Origin: Arachis hypogaea
Taxonomy: Eukaryota > Streptophyta > Magnoliopsida > Fabales > Fabaceae
DNA length: 64,000 nt
Direction: 5' to 3'
NCBI RefSeq assembly: GCF_003086295.3
Contig: NC_092039.1
Location: forward strand, 67,103,649 to 67,167,648
Part shown: positions 43,852 to 56,426 of the stretch, in pieces
Layout of the letters: each line of letters opens with the position of its first letter
Numbering within the stretch: the first letter of the stretch is position 1
The notes under the pieces: model-generated
What the model was told of the DNA's origin: nothing
The model's database searches: none
What the model saw: only the letters and a program-made list of their open reading frames with translations
Translations under genes and position numbers: made by a program

Positions 43852-44238
43852 CTTAGAGCTCTTTGTGGATTGAGGAGTAAGAGAGAGTGGTGTAGTGGTT
43901 GGAAAAATAATGTTAGGCTCATTATGGTTGGACCATCAAGGTTGAATTGTAAAGGTTGGAGTTATGCTACGTTGAATGGGTCTAGGAAGTTGTTTAGGTG
44001 CTCAATTGAGAATTCTAAGAACTTACCACTCGGAGAAAATTACCAAGATCAACTTGAAGATGGATGTCAAAACAAAGTGTGGGATCCCAGATCGCACAAT
44101 GAGAATCAGTTTTGGGAACTCATGGTTTGTGAAGAACTCCATCAAAGCTTGAAGTTATTGATTTTGAATGATAGAGCTTATTGGAAATTCAAGCATTGGT
44201 GGATGTTCAAGGATGGAATCAAGCATAAGCCACCTTGA
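43852..44238 (+). pseudogene. Unrecognised long ORF of F, 3' part
   Basis: This continues the reading frame of 41658-42212 exactly when the solo LTR and one GTCAA are discounted. It encodes a Trp- and Lys-rich end (REWCSGWKN, WKFKHWWMFKDG) and stops at 44236-44238. It shows no match to a known retroelement domain that I can name. Confidence 0.6.
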
Positions 44239-44697
44239 TGAGAGCTCCCTATAAGTCCAACTTAAGGACAATAAATAAAAAAGCTAGGTGGGAGACACCC
44301 CACCATGGTAAGCTCTTTCCATTCTCTTGTAGATATAATCAATGAATGAGGTGGGTTGCCATTGTTAGGTAGTTTTCTTATTTTCATACTTTTGCATATT
44401 TTGCTTTGATTGCTAGGTTTCTTGTTAGGCTCATGCTTTGATTAGAATAGTTGTTTTTGAATTGCATTTTGCTTGAAGTGCAAGTTTTATTTGTTTTGTC
44501 TTTGAAAATTTTTCAAAAACTTAAAGATTTTTGTTAAATTTAAATTTTAGTTGCTTTAGAATGTTTATAGGTTAGGAGAGTGTTAAATTCAGTTTTTATG
44601 CTTCAAAAACGAAGGTCAAACCAGGCGTATGAGTCGACTGCACTTCCGCAACTCCTAGTACAAAAACTCGAGAGTTGTGCGAAAAGCACAATCTGAA

Positions 44698-44820
44698 CCC
44701 ACGCGTACGCGTGGGTGACGCTTACATTTCACCTGCACTTTCTGCATTCTACGCGTACGCGTGGGCGACGCTTACGCGTCACTTGTCCCTACTACATCCC
44801 ACTCGCACGCGTACGCGTCA
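44698..44820 (+). repeat. ACGCGTACGCGT inverted-repeat array in F (internal)
   Basis: Several perfect or near-perfect ACGCG-TA-CGCGT units, some joined to GGGTGACGCTTACGCGT. The stretch 44821-44938 is CT-rich, followed by (TA)n at about 44939-44968. ORFs over this stretch are artefacts. Confidence 0.75.
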
Positions 44821-44939
44821 CCTCGCGCCCTTTTTTTTTTCTTTCTCCTTTCTTCTTCTTTCTTCTCTCCTTCTTCTTTCTTTCTACATTTCTTCTTCTC
44901 TCTTCTTCCTTTCTTACTTTCTTCTTTTCCCTTTCTTCA

Positions 44940-44971
<32 letters not shown>

Positions 44972-45660
44972 ATAAAAGAAATATTATATATATAAAAAAA
45001 CAGAGAGGAAAATTTCACTTTTTATTTTTCTCATCTTTCATTTTCTTTTGTTTATTGCATTTGCATATTTTTATTCATTGAATTTTAATTTTGTTTTTAT
45101 AGCTTATTCTTATTTTCTTTTCTAAGTTTCTTATTTTAATAATGGTGTTGAATTTTCCTACTCAATTGTTGAGAATTTCTTGCATTATTTTGGTGCTTCT
45201 TGACTTGTTTGATATTGATGGGTGATGAAACTCTTAAATCAATGCTTAATCTTTTATGACTCTTGTATTCTTTGTGCATTGATATGAACTCATATTGTCT
45301 TTCATGACCTAATCTTTCTTGTTTGAACTTGATGCTTTTGAGTGCTCTTCATGCTTTGATTTTACCCTTGCATCAAGAGTAGTGATATGCCATTAGCTCA
45401 TATTATTTTCTCACTTACATGTTGTAGCTACCATGCAGTTGAGAACATTACCCTTATTTGGCATTAGCCCCCGCCTATGTTCTTGTTGCCTTGATATCTT
45501 TGTTGTAGGCTTAATTTACTTTCTTTTTCTCTCCTTTTAGGTTGACCACCAAAAGAAGGAAAGGAAAAGCTTTTAATTAGGGCAACAAGCAAGTCTTCCA
45601 CACAACTTTTTGAAGAAGCTTATCAGTTATGGCAACCCATCCACCTTGCTCTTCTTTGGA

Positions 45661-45697
45661 TGCACCGAGGACGGTGCAATCTTCAAGTGTGGGGAGG
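45661..45697 (+). other. RGGR hairpin plus G-rich box, internal copy (F)
   Basis: Stem TGCACCG/CGGTGCA with loop AGGA (45661-45678), a 6-nt spacer, then AAGTGTGGGGAGG (45685-45697). Identical in design to 8566-8602 of element C. No long ORF follows it. Confidence 0.75.
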
Positions 45698-47205
45698 TCG
45701 TCCGACCGATTTCTGTGGGTAACAATTTTCTTTTTCAACACCAATTCTTAATCTTCTTTGTTATTTAGTAGTTGCATTGCATGATAGGTTGCATGATAGC
45801 TATAGTTTGTACATATTTTACCACTTTTTTCTTGTTAGGACTATTTGGTTAGGGTGATAATTTCTTTTCCAAGAAAACTATTTTAGGGCACCCTACCAAT
45901 TTAAAATTTTTTTTGTTGAACTTGCTTGAAGAATGTATTTTGGAACATGGTTTTTGAGTTAAGAACACACAAGTCAGTGAGTTTTGAGCCTAATTGCATG
46001 GTTACATCATCTAACCACTTATTTTTATTCTTGTGTGTGATTATTCTCTTTCTACAATTGTAATCTTTAATTTGTTCGATTCTTTATGTCCATTATTCCA
46101 TGTATACATGCATTTATATGATTGAGGCCATCATTTAATTTAGCTCACTTACCCAAATAGCCTTACCTTTCATCAACCATTGTTAGCCAACTTTGAGCCT
46201 ATTTTAACCCCTTTTGTTCTTAATTTTAGCACATTACAAGCCTTAAAGTGAAAAACAATAAATGTCCTTAATTTGGATCTTTCATTAGCTTAGGCTAGTG
46301 AGTGTGTGTATCATTCAAGTGTGGGAAAACTTGGGATGTTGTTTGGGATAAAAGTGTATTTGTGTATTTTTGTTGAAAATTTTGGGAATTGGGTACATAC
46401 TCATGTGTTAATTAAATGTAAAATCATATGCATTGATACTTTTATATATACTTTATTGCAAAAAGAAAAAAAATTATATGTATATACAAAATAAAGAAAA
46501 AATATATATCAAAAAAATAGAAAAAGAAAAAAAAAGATAAGTAATAAAAAGGGGACGAAAATGCCCCAAAACAAAGTAATAATATCAATGCATATGGAAT
46601 GTGAATTAAAGAGAATGCATGAGTACGTGAGAAAAAAAAGTGGGAATCATGGGTAGCTGGGTATTGTATTAGAATTATATAGGTTGTTATATGTGTTTGG
46701 TGAGAGCTTAGGTTAATCAAAGATTCAAATTTCAAGCTCACTTGATCATATGCATCCCTTCCTTTACCCTAGCCCCATTACAACATATGAATAAGTCCTC
46801 ATGATAGATGTATGCATGCATTGAATAATTGTTGATTGTTAGATGAAAAACAAATCTTAGAAAGCATGAGTATAAGAGAATTGATTGATCAACTCTATAC
46901 ACTCGAGCGACTAGAGTGCAAACACTTCTATTGAGGGTTCGATGCTCAATTCCTTGTTCCCGGCTTTCATGAGCTTTCTTCTTGCAAGTCTATTTGAACT
47001 TCATCTTGATATTTGAATTGGTAGGATTCATGAACCATCATACTAATCTTTGCCCTACTTGTTTGTATATGTTCTTGGAGATTGATTTGCTTTTAACCAA
47101 GTAGGTAGAATCATCTAACATTTAGTTGCATTCATATAGATAGGTGCATATAGTTTTTTTTGCATTGAATAAATGTTCACACCCTTTTTCTTGTCTTTCT
47201 TGGTT
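45698..47205 (+). other. Non-coding spacer of F
   Basis: AT-rich sequence with an A-rich run at about 46455-46545. I see no gene or RNA. Confidence 0.6.
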
Positions 47206-47243
47206 TATCATGAGGACATGCTATTGTTTAAGTATGGAGAGGT
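47206..47243 (+). other. RGGR hairpin plus polypurine tract abutting the 3' LTR (F)
   Basis: TATCATG-AGGA-CATGCTA with one mismatch in the stem relative to element C, a 6-nt spacer, then AAGTATGGAGAGG (47230-47242), one base before the LTR start. Confidence 0.7.
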
Positions 47244-48707
47244 TGATAAACTCCAATTTGGTGGTTTATCTTGTGCTTAATTTAGGGAATTTTATCAATT
47301 TTTCCCATATTTATTCACCAAAATAGCATCGTTTTGTAAATTCTCCTTTACTTGTGCTTAAGTATAAAAACATGATTTTTAGACCTTAAAACCGGTAATT
47401 TTAATTCACCTTTGATTCCACTAGATACCTTGATGTGTTTGTTAGTGAATTCAGGTTGAAAAGGACTGGGATGGATAAAAGGAGTGAAGAGAAAAGCATG
47501 TAAATTGGAGAACTCATGGAAAATTAAGAATTTGGACTGCACACATCGACGCGCACGCACAACAGACGCACACACGTGGATGGTAAAATGTCAAGCGATG
47601 TGTACGCGTGACCCATGCATACGTGTCGATGCTTGCACATGACCTCATTAAAGTGAAAATGCTGGGGGCGATTTCTGAGCTTCCCAGTCCCAATTCCAAT
47701 GGATTCCAGAGACTATTTCATGCAGAATTGAAGATTGGACAAATGGGAGAATACTTAGTGTAGTTATGATGAGCCTTTAGTTAGTTTTCTAAAGAGAGAA
47801 GTTTTCTCTTCTCTCTAGAATTAGGTTAGGGTTCTTAGGTTAATCACTCTTAGATCTAATTTTTAATTCTTGCTTTGATTTAGTTTCCTTTTAATCTCTT
47901 GCTGTGACATCTTTACTCTCTTTGTTCTTCTTGTTAATTTCCTTTTTATACCTCCTTTATGTTTATGCACTCTTGTTACTTTGATTTCCTTTAAATGCAA
48001 TTTATGTTTTATGTTTCTTATTTTTTAATTGCTTTGTTATTTTTATCTCCTTGCATTTGGTAGTGTTAGATTTTGTATTTCTTGTCATTTTATTATGCTT
48101 TCCTTTTATGCCTTCCAAGTGTTTGATAAAATGCTTGGTAGGATGATAGAGTAGATTTTTCTCCTCTTGGCTTGGGTTGAGTAATTGAAGACTCTTGAAT
48201 TGTTAAAGTCTCTTGTTGGTTGATAATTGGAAGTTGCTAGTTGACTTGAATGCCACTAAAGCTCGTCTTTCCTTAGGATTTGACTAGCACATCTGGACTC
48301 AAGTTGATTATATCCACTTGACATTACTTCAAAGTTAGAGGTTAACTAAGTGGGAGCAATGGACAATTCTTGTCATAATTGATGATGATAATGAGGATAG
48401 GACTTCTAATTCTCATTCCTTGCCAAGAGCTTTCTTAGTAGTTAGCTTGTTTCTTTTGCAATTTACATTTCTTGTTCCTTATTTCAAAAATCCCAAAATA
48501 TACAACCCATAACCAATAATTGAGCACACTTCCCTACAATTCCTTGAGAGATGACCCGAGATATAAATACTTTGATTTATTTTTATTGGGGTTTGTACTT
48601 GTGACAAACTAATTTTTGATTCAGGAATTGTTTGTGGGTTTAGAACTATACTTGCAACAAAAATTTATTTGTGAAATTCTTTATCGATAGACAATTTCCC
48701 TTCATCA
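47244..48707 (+). repeat. 3' LTR of F (1464 bp)
   Basis: Starts TGATAAACTCC and ends CCCTTCATCA, then CTCAC. Its CG-rich U3 cluster (about 47545-47645) is more decayed than in the 5' LTR (CpG to TpG/CpA changes). Confidence 0.85.
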
Positions 48708-49303
48708 CTCACCACAAAACCTAGATAGAATTATAGAGGACGTGAAGAGCGACGCGTGGCCACAGATAGCTCGTCAATCGGAATTCCGGATTAAAAGTTA
48801 TGGTGATTTGAAGTTTGATGGAGTTATGATTTTCTCTCTTCTTCCTGCCTTCTCCATTTCAGCGCCCCAAGCCACTTTCTTTAGGGTTAATGAGTTGAAA
48901 TGCTCATAACTAATATTTATATATATTGGGTCTTAGGCCCCTTTGGGCCTGGTTCACTTGGTTTAACCCGTTGGCCCAATTTTGGGCGAAAACCTTTAAG
49001 ATTAGAGTTTTAAATCATATTTTAAATATTTCTATCTTCCCAAATTATAAATTCTTAATTCTTAAAATTATTCACTTCTAATTAATTTTCTCAGTCATAG
49101 TACCAGACAGATCGCAGCCGGTACTACCGGTCAAATTTCTAGTGCGCATTTTTATTCAGAAAACTATGTTTTCTGACTTAGAAAAATTCACTGAGTCCAA
49201 ATATCATATTTAAATTATCAAATTCTGATTTCTAAATTTTCTAACCATATGCGCTCCTATTTAATTTATTATTTAATTAATTATGGTTTGACCGGGTTTT
49301 ATA
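48708..49303 (-). repeat. Right part of element H 3' LTR
   Basis: Continues 38870-39207 after F. The minus-strand LTR start is TATAAAACCCGGTC at 49303, next to a polypurine tract (minus TTAGGGGGTAGAA at 49304-49316). It resembles the G LTR in layout (GGCCCAA-rich block, GACGCGTGGCC). Confidence 0.55.
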
Positions 49304-50590
49304 TTCTACCCCCTAACAAAAATTATCGCCCTCGAAAATTCTATTCGCCACCACGAGTACGTGAGCGTAGTCTGCCTTTATATCCAACGCATAGTAGTCC
49401 CAAGGTCTTTTTACTCAGCGCACTTCCGATGCCGCACTCTGATTCTTTTATCTCCGAGGATCTCGATCATTCGTCCAATGTCGATCAACGGCCTCGTTCG
49501 TTACTTTCATCATCGCATTAACTCACATCTTATTAAATCTCAAATCATGTCATCAATAATATCACCATCATCATTAATCATAGTCATCATCCCACATCAC
49601 TATAATCAACCAAAGATCATCACCATACCTTAATCATACTCCATCACTATCCCCTCTCTCTCTCTCTCTGTCAAGCCAATTACCACTAATCACAGCTCAA
49701 CTCCGAGCATAACCTCCGGACTTACTTTCTTACTTCTAAACCCTCGAATTTCTATATAATTTGCTGTTTTAAAGTCTTTGACTAATTACTCAAAACTCTC
49801 ATCATTTTTAGAAATCAAATGAGTTTGAAATAACAAGTTAGCAAAATCATAAGAATCCGCTTTTCTTTAATAATCTATAAAAGCATTCGAAACAAATCTA
49901 TTTTGTTAAAGTTACTCAAATAAAAATCATCTTCAAAACCATAACCAACACTCTTTCAAATTCTTAGGAAAATTTCAACAGCACCTCCCCTGAAAAATGG
50001 AGTTTGCCACCCGTCACGGGTTCCCTCAAACCAATCTTAGTACAACATCAACATTTCAATTTAATGGTTTTCAAATTCGGCTTTCAAAATCGATCACTAT
50101 AAATCTCAATCTAAATCCAATGTCACCATGACGAAATATCATAGTACTCATCTCTCAAACACGATGACTTGCACTCACTCATCATCTAAATCCAATTACG
50201 CATCAACGAGCATTTCCTCATCCATTTTGGAACCATCAAAGTTCATAGCCACAATTTATCCCAATTATCTAGAATAATTATCTGCATTAGTTCACTAACC
50301 TTTTAAGTACTCAAAGCATAAGGCATTTCTAATCATACCCTACTATTCCTTATTATTACCATACTATGATAACGCTTCAGCAAGCTTTCACTGCGCCACT
50401 CAAATTTCTCGTCTAGTACTAGTCCTATTACTTATTTCCTTAAGTACTAAACCACAACTTAGCATGACTGACAATCACTATATTTCTGTCTATGATAGCC
50501 AAAACCAAATACCAACTTAATCATACTTTTAACACGTTGTTACCGATCTTTCACTTAGCTCTTCCCAAACTGTCGGATCTAGCGATATAC
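49304..50590 (-). other. Decayed 3' internal region of element H
   Basis: Starts with a polypurine tract on the minus strand; the rest is AT-rich without recognisable pol. A GCCACCCGTCACGGGTTCC inverted-repeat-like segment is at about 50028. (CT)n lies at about 49655-49672. It is cut at 50590 by E2. Confidence 0.45.
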
Positions 50591-52206
50591 TGATGAGCGG
50601 ATAATTTATACGCTTTTTGGCATTGTTTTTAGTATGTTTTTAGTATGTTTTAGTTAATTTTTATTATATTTTTATTAGTTTTTAGTTAAAATTCACTTTT
50701 CTGGATTTTACTATGAGTTTGTGTGTTTTTCTGTGATTTCAGGTATTTTCTGGCTGAAATTGAGGGACCTGAGCAAAAATTTGATTTAGAGGCTGAAAAG
50801 GACTGCATACGCTGTTGGATTCTAACCTCCCTGCACTCGAAGTGGATTTTCTGGAGCTACAGAAGCCCAATTAGCGCGCTTTTAACTGCGTTGGAAAGTA
50901 GACATCCTGGGCTTTCCAGCAATATATAATAGTCCATTTGCCCGAGATTTGATGGCCCAAACAGGCGTTCCAAGTCAGCTCAAGAATTCTGGCGTAAAAC
51001 GCCGGAACTGGCACAAGAATGGGAGTTAAACGCCCAAACTGGCACAAAAGCTGGCGTTTAACTCCAAGAAAAGTCTCTACACGAAAATGCTTCAATGCTC
51101 AGCCCAAGCACACACCAAGTGGGCTCGGAAGTGGATTTTTATGTCATTTACTCATTTCTGTAAACCCTAGCTACTAGTTCTCTATAGGTAGGACCTTTTG
51201 CTATTGTATTTACATCTTTTGATCATGTTTTTATGATTGAACCCACTTTGGGAGGCTGGCCTCTCGGCCATGCCTAGACCTTGTTCTTATGTATTTTCAA
51301 CGGTGGAGTTTCTACACACCATAGATTAAGGTGTGGAGCTCTGCTGTACCTCGAGTATTAATGCAATTACTATTGTTCTTCTATTCAATTCAGCTTATTC
51401 TTTTTCTAAGATATCACTTGTTCCTCAACTTGATGAATCTGATGATCCATGACACTCATCATCATTCTCACCTATGAACGTGTGCCTGACAATCACCTCC
51501 GTTCTACCTTAGATTGAGTGGATATCTCTTGAATTTCTTAACCGGAATCTTCGTGGTATAAGCTAGAATTGATGACGGCATTCAAGAGAATCCGAAAGGT
51601 CTAAACCTTGTCTGTGGTATTCTGAGTAGGATTCAAGGATTGAATGACTGTGACGAGATTCAAACTCGGGATTGTGGGGCGTTAGTGACAGACACAAAAA
51701 AATCACTAGATTCTATTCCGACATGATCGAGAACCGACAGCTGAATAGCCATGCTGTGACAGAGTGCGTTGAACATTTTCACTGAGAGGACGAGACTATA
51801 GCCATTGACAACGGTGATGCCCAACATACAGCTTGCCATGGAAAGGAGTAAGAAGGATTGGATGAAGACAGTAGGAAAGCAGAGAGACGGAAGGGACAAA
51901 GCATCTCCATACTCTTATCCAAAATTCTCACCAATGAATTACATAAATATCTCTATCTTTATTTTATGCTTTATTCATAAATCATTCATAACCATTTGAA
52001 TCTGCCTGACTGAGATTTACAAGATGACCATAGCTTGCTTCATACCAACAATCTCCGTGGGATCGACCCTTACTCGCGTAAGGTTTATTACTTGGACGAC
52101 CCAGTGCACTTGCTGGTTAGTTGTGCGAAGTTGTGATAAAGAGTTGAGATTACAATTGTGCGTACCATGTTGATGGCGCCATTGATGATCATAATTTCGT
52201 GCACCA
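50591..52206 (+). repeat. 5' LTR of E2 (1616 bp)
   Basis: TGATGAGCGG...GTGCACCA. U3 has GGCGTAAAACGCC-type repeats (about 50990-51065), a TATA-like CTATAGGTAGG (about 51182) and a U5 hairpin at 52068-52083. The primer site follows at 52213-52230 (TGGCGCCATTGTCGGGGA, two mismatches to the tRNA-Asp complement). Confidence 0.9.
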
Positions 52207-53447
52207 AGTTTTTGGCGCCATTGTCGGGGATTGTTTGAGTTTGGACAACTGACGGTTCATCTTGTTGCTTAGATTAGGTATTTTTCAGAATTTTTAAGAA
52301 TGAATTCTAGTGTTTCAAGGTGATGTTCTTATCATCACCAAAGCTGATTGATCTTCATCAATTTAGCTCTTGAATGTAATGTCCCGCTAAAGCTTGGCTA
52401 GCCATGTCTAATTCCTTTAGACTAAAGCTTTAGACTAACATTGCATGATTCCTGGAATTCTTATTAAAAATTTTGAATCTCTTTATTTTCTTTTTCCACA
52501 TAATTTTCGAAAAATCCAAAAAAAAATACAAAATCATAAAAAACCAAAAATATTTCTTGTTTGAGTCTAGTATCTCATTTTAAGTTTGGTGTCAATTGCA
52601 TGTTTCTGTTCTTCTTGCATTTTTCGAATTCATTCATGTGTCTTCATTGATCTTCAAGTTGTTCTTGATGATTTACTTGCTCTGATCTTTAAATTCTCTT
52701 GTTTTGTGTGTTTTGTTGTTTCTCATATGCATTCTCAATTTGTTAGTGTCAGTAGTGTACAAACTTCTAAGTTTGGTGTCTTGTATGCATTGTTTATTTA
52801 ATTTTAGTTGCATTTTGATCATTAAAAAAAATCCAAAAAATTTTTAATTTGTGTCATTTCAAGTCAATAATACAGAGAATTGAAGATTCAGAAATACAGC
52901 AGAAGAATTACACAGAAAAAGCTGGGCGTTCAAAACGCCCAGTGAAGAAGGAAAACTGGCATTTAAACGCCAGCCAGGGCACCTGGTTGGGCGTTTAATG
53001 CCCAAAAGGGTAGCATTTTGGGTGTTAAACACCAGAATGTATACCATTCTGGGCGTTTAACGCCAGGATGGCACAAGAGGGAAGATTTTGTTTTCAATTC
53101 AAATTTTTTTCAAGTTTTCATAATTTTTCAAAATCAAATCTTTTTCAAATCATATCTTTTCAATCGTATATTTTCAAAATCAATTTCTTTCCATTTTCAA
53201 AAATACTTGCTAACAATTAATGATTTGATTCAACATTTCAAGTATGTTGCCTTTTCTGTTGAGAAAGGTTTAATATTTGAATCATATCTTTTCTTGTTGG
53301 CCAAGTCATTGATTTTTAAAAATCAAATCTTTTTAAATTATTTTTCAATCATATCTTCTCAATCATATCTTTTTAAAACCATAACTTTTTTCAATCATAT
53401 CTTCTTAATCACATCTTTTTCAAAATAGTTTTCTTAATCATATCTTT
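52207..53447 (+). other. Leader of E2
   Basis: Matches the E1 leader, including two AAGTTTGGTGTC boxes (about 52580 and 52770) and the GGCGTT..AACGCC array (52920-53066). It ends abruptly at about 53445, where leader sequence is fused to mid-gag. Confidence 0.7.
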
Positions 53448-55433
53448 TTGCAAATCTGTAACACTGTTAAGACCAATGGGGTTAACCCTGAGGTCTACAG
53501 ACTTATGCTATTCCCTTTTGCTGTAAGAGACAGAGCTAGGATATGGTTGGACTCACAACCTAAAGAAAGCCTAAACTCTTGGGAAAAGCTAGTCAATGCC
53601 TTCTTGGCAAAGTTCTTTCCACCTCAAAAATTGAGTAAGCTTAGAGTGGAAGTCCAAACCTTCAGACAGAAGGAAGGTGAATCCCTCTATGAAGCTTGGG
53701 AAAGATACAAACAATTGATCAGAAAGTGTCCCTCTGACATGCTTTCTGAATGGAGCATCATAGGTATCTTCTATGATGGTCGGTCTGAACTGTCCAAGAT
53801 GTCATTGGATAGCTCTGCTGGAGGATCTCTTCATCTGAAGAAGACGCCTGCAGAAGCTCAAGAACTCATTGAAATGGTTGCAAATAACCAATTCATGTAC
53901 ACTTCTGAAAGGAATCCTGTGAACAATGGGACGAATCAGAAGAAAGGAGTTCTTGAGATTGATACTCTGAATGCTATATTGGCTCAGAACAAAATATTGA
54001 CTCACCAAGTCAATATGATTTCTCAAAGTCTGTCTGGAATGCAAGCTGCACCAGGCAGCACTAAGGACGCTTCTTCTGAGGAAGAAGCTTATGATCCTGA
54101 GAACCCTTCAATGGAAGAGGTTAATTACATGGGAGAACCCTATGGAAACACCTATAATCTTTCATGGAGAAATCACCCAAATCTCTCATGGAAGGATCAA
54201 CAGAGACCTCAACATGGTTTCAACAACAATAATGGTGGAAGAAACAGGTTTAGCAATGGCAAGCCTTTTCCATCATCTTCTCAGCAACAGACAGAGAATT
54301 CTAAGCAGAGCCACTCTGACTTAGCAACCATGGTCTCTGATCTAATCAAAACCACTCAAAGTTTCATGACTGAAACAAGGTCCTCCATTAGAAACTTGGA
54401 GGCACAAGTGGGTCAGCTGAGTAAGAAAGTTACTGAACTCCCTCCTAGCACTCTTCCAAGCAATACAGAAGAGAATCCAAAAGGAGAGTGCAAGGCCATC
54501 AACATGGCCGAATTTGGAGAGGAGGAAGAGGCAGTGTGCGCCACTGAGGAAGACCTCAATGGACGTCCACTGGCCTCCAATGAGTTCCCTAATGAGGAAC
54601 CATGGGAATCTGAGGCTCACACTGAGACCATAGAGATTTCATTGGATTTACTTCTGCCATTCATGAGCTCTGATGAGTATTCTTCCTCTGAAGAAGATGA
54701 AGATGTCACTGAAGAGCAAGTTGCTAAGTACTTTGGAGCAATCATGAAGCTAAATGACAAGTTATTTAGTAATGAGACTTGGGAGGATGAACCCCCTTTG
54801 CTCACCAAAGAACTGGCTGACTTGTCTAGGCAGAAATTACCTCAAAAGAGACAGGACCATGGGAAGTTCTCAATACCTCGTACAATAGGCACCATGACCT
54901 TCAAGAAGGCTCTGTGTGACCTAGGGTCAAGCATAAACCTCATGCCTCTCTCTGTAATGGAGAAGCTAGGGATCTTTGAGGTATAAGCTGCAAGAATCTC
55001 ACTAGAGATGGCAGACAAATCAAGAAAACAAGCTTATGGACTTGTAGAGGATGTTCTGGTAAAAGTTGAAGACCAGTACATCCCTGCTGATTTCATAGTC
55101 CTAGAGACTGGGAAGTGCATGGATGAATCCATCATCCTTGGCAGACCCTTCCTAGCCACAGCAAAGGCTGTGATTGATGTTGACAGAGGAGAATTGATCA
55201 TTCAAGTAAATGAAAAATCCTTTGTGTTTGAGGCTCAAGGATATCCCTCTGTAACCATGGAGAGGAAACATGAAGAGCTTCTCTCAAAACAGAGTCAAAC
55301 AGAGCCCCCACAGTCAAACTCTAAGTTTAGTGTTGGGAGGCCTCAACTAACTTCTAAGTTTGGTGTTGAACCCCCACATTCAAACTCTAAATTTGGTGTT
55401 GGGAGGTTCCAACATTGCTCTGAGTACCTGTGA
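53448..55433 (+). pseudogene. gag-protease of E2, N-terminally deleted
   Basis: Collinear with E1 from about residue 117 (ICNTVKTNG). About 660 bp covering the end of the leader and the gag start are deleted. The frame stays open to a TAA at 54984, where E1 has CAA, between the catalytic CDLGSS loop and the flap, then resumes to the normal stop at 55431. SKF-V repeats are present (one is SKFSV). Confidence 0.85.
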
Positions 55434-56141
55434 GGCTCCACGAGAGCCCACTGTCAAGCTACTGACATTAAAGAAGCGCTTGTTGGGAGGCAACCCAATG
55501 TTATATTTATCTATATTTCCTTTGTTATGTTATGTTTTTTGTAGGTTGATGATCATGGGAAGTCACAAAATCAATTGAAAAAGTAAAAACAGAATGAAAA
55601 ACAGAAAGAAAAACAGCACACCCTGAAGGAAAAACTGCTGGAGTTTTAACGCCAATAAGGGCAGCAAATGGGCGTTTAATGCCCAGTCTGGCACCATTCT
55701 GGGCGTTTAACGCCAGAAAGGGGCACCAGACTGGCGTTAAACAACAGGAAAGGGCAAGAAGCTGGCGTTAAATGCCAGAAATGGGCACCAGCCCGGCGTT
55801 TAACGCCAGAATTGGCAGAAGGAGCATTTTTGCTCGCCACTTGGTGCAGGGATGAATTTTCCTTGACACCTCAGGATCTGTGGACCCCACAGGATCCCCA
55901 CCTACCCCACCACTCTCTCTCTTCTTCACCCATTCACCAATCACCTCAACACCTCTTCCCCCAAAAACCCCTCACCTATCAAATCCCACTACTTCTCCCC
56001 CTTGGAGGAACCACAAAGCCACTTTCATCTCCTCTATTTCTTCTTCTTCTACTCTCTTCTTCCTTCTTTTGCTCGAGGATGAGCAAACCTTTTAAGTTTG
56101 GTGTGGTAAAAGCATTGCTTTTTGTTTTTCCATAACCATTT
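55434..56141 (+). other. Inter-ORF region of E2 with array and hairpin-box
   Basis: GTTGGGAGGCAACCC hairpin (about 55485), a GGCGTT..AACGCC array with several decayed arms (55640-55812), a C-rich tract shortened relative to E1, and the internal hairpin TTTGCTCG-AGGA-TGAGCAAA (56068-56087, one G-T closing pair) with AAGTTTGGTGTGG at 56094-56106. Confidence 0.7.
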
Positions 56142-56426
56142 ATGGCATCTAAGGCCGGAGAAACCTCTAGAAAGAGGAAAGGAAAGGCAAAAGCTTCCAC
56201 CTCCGAGTCATGGGAGATGGAGAGATTCATCTCAAGGGTGCATCAAGACCACTTCTATGAAGTTGTGGCCATGAAGAAGGTGATCCCCGAGGTCCCTTTC
56301 AAACTCAAAAAGAGTGAATATCCGGAGATCCGACATGAGATCCGAAGAAGAGGTTGGAAGTTCTTACCAACCCCATTCAACAAGTCGGAAGCTTAATGGT
56401 TCAAGAGTTCTATGCCAATGCATGGA
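56142..56426 (+). pseudogene. Second ORF of E2, frameshifted and truncated
   Basis: Same start as E1 (basic N-terminus). A one-base deletion in the G-run at about 56357 shifts the frame after IRRRGW. E3 then cuts the gene at 56426. Confidence 0.85.

Larger units (their letters stand above)
39208..48707 (+). mobile_element. Element F: complete second-family LTR element (9,500 bp)
   Basis: 5' LTR 39208-40704, primer site 40708, one broken long ORF, a CG-rich repeat array, hairpin-box, spacer, hairpin-polypurine tract and 3' LTR 47244-48707, flanked by a perfect CTCAC duplication (39203-39207, 48708-48712). The LTRs differ by roughly 7-8% in the first 170 bp by eye, so it is clearly older than E1. 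No gag, protease, RT or integrase is visible: a non-autonomous element. Confidence 0.85.
50591..56426 (+). mobile_element. Element E2: defective Feral-type element, 5' part
   Basis: 5' LTR, primer site, leader with an inverted-repeat array, gag-protease lacking its start, inter-ORF region and a broken second ORF, cut at 56426 by E3. The five bases before it (TATAC) would be its target duplication; its right end is outside the window. Confidence 0.85.

Noticed and set aside
44675..44995. Overlapping plus-strand ORFs, Ser/Phe/Leu-rich
   Set aside because: Produced by the CG-rich array, a CT-rich run and (TA)n of element F, all frames open.
49249..49633. Two overlapping ORFs in the H remnant
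   Set aside because: They cross the LTR/polypurine boundary and show no domain or conservation.
51660..51899. Minus-strand LTR ORF (MSLPSLCFPTVF type), also at 7174 and 42531
   Set aside because: Shared only because the LTRs are copies; lengths and frames vary and it is antisense to the element.
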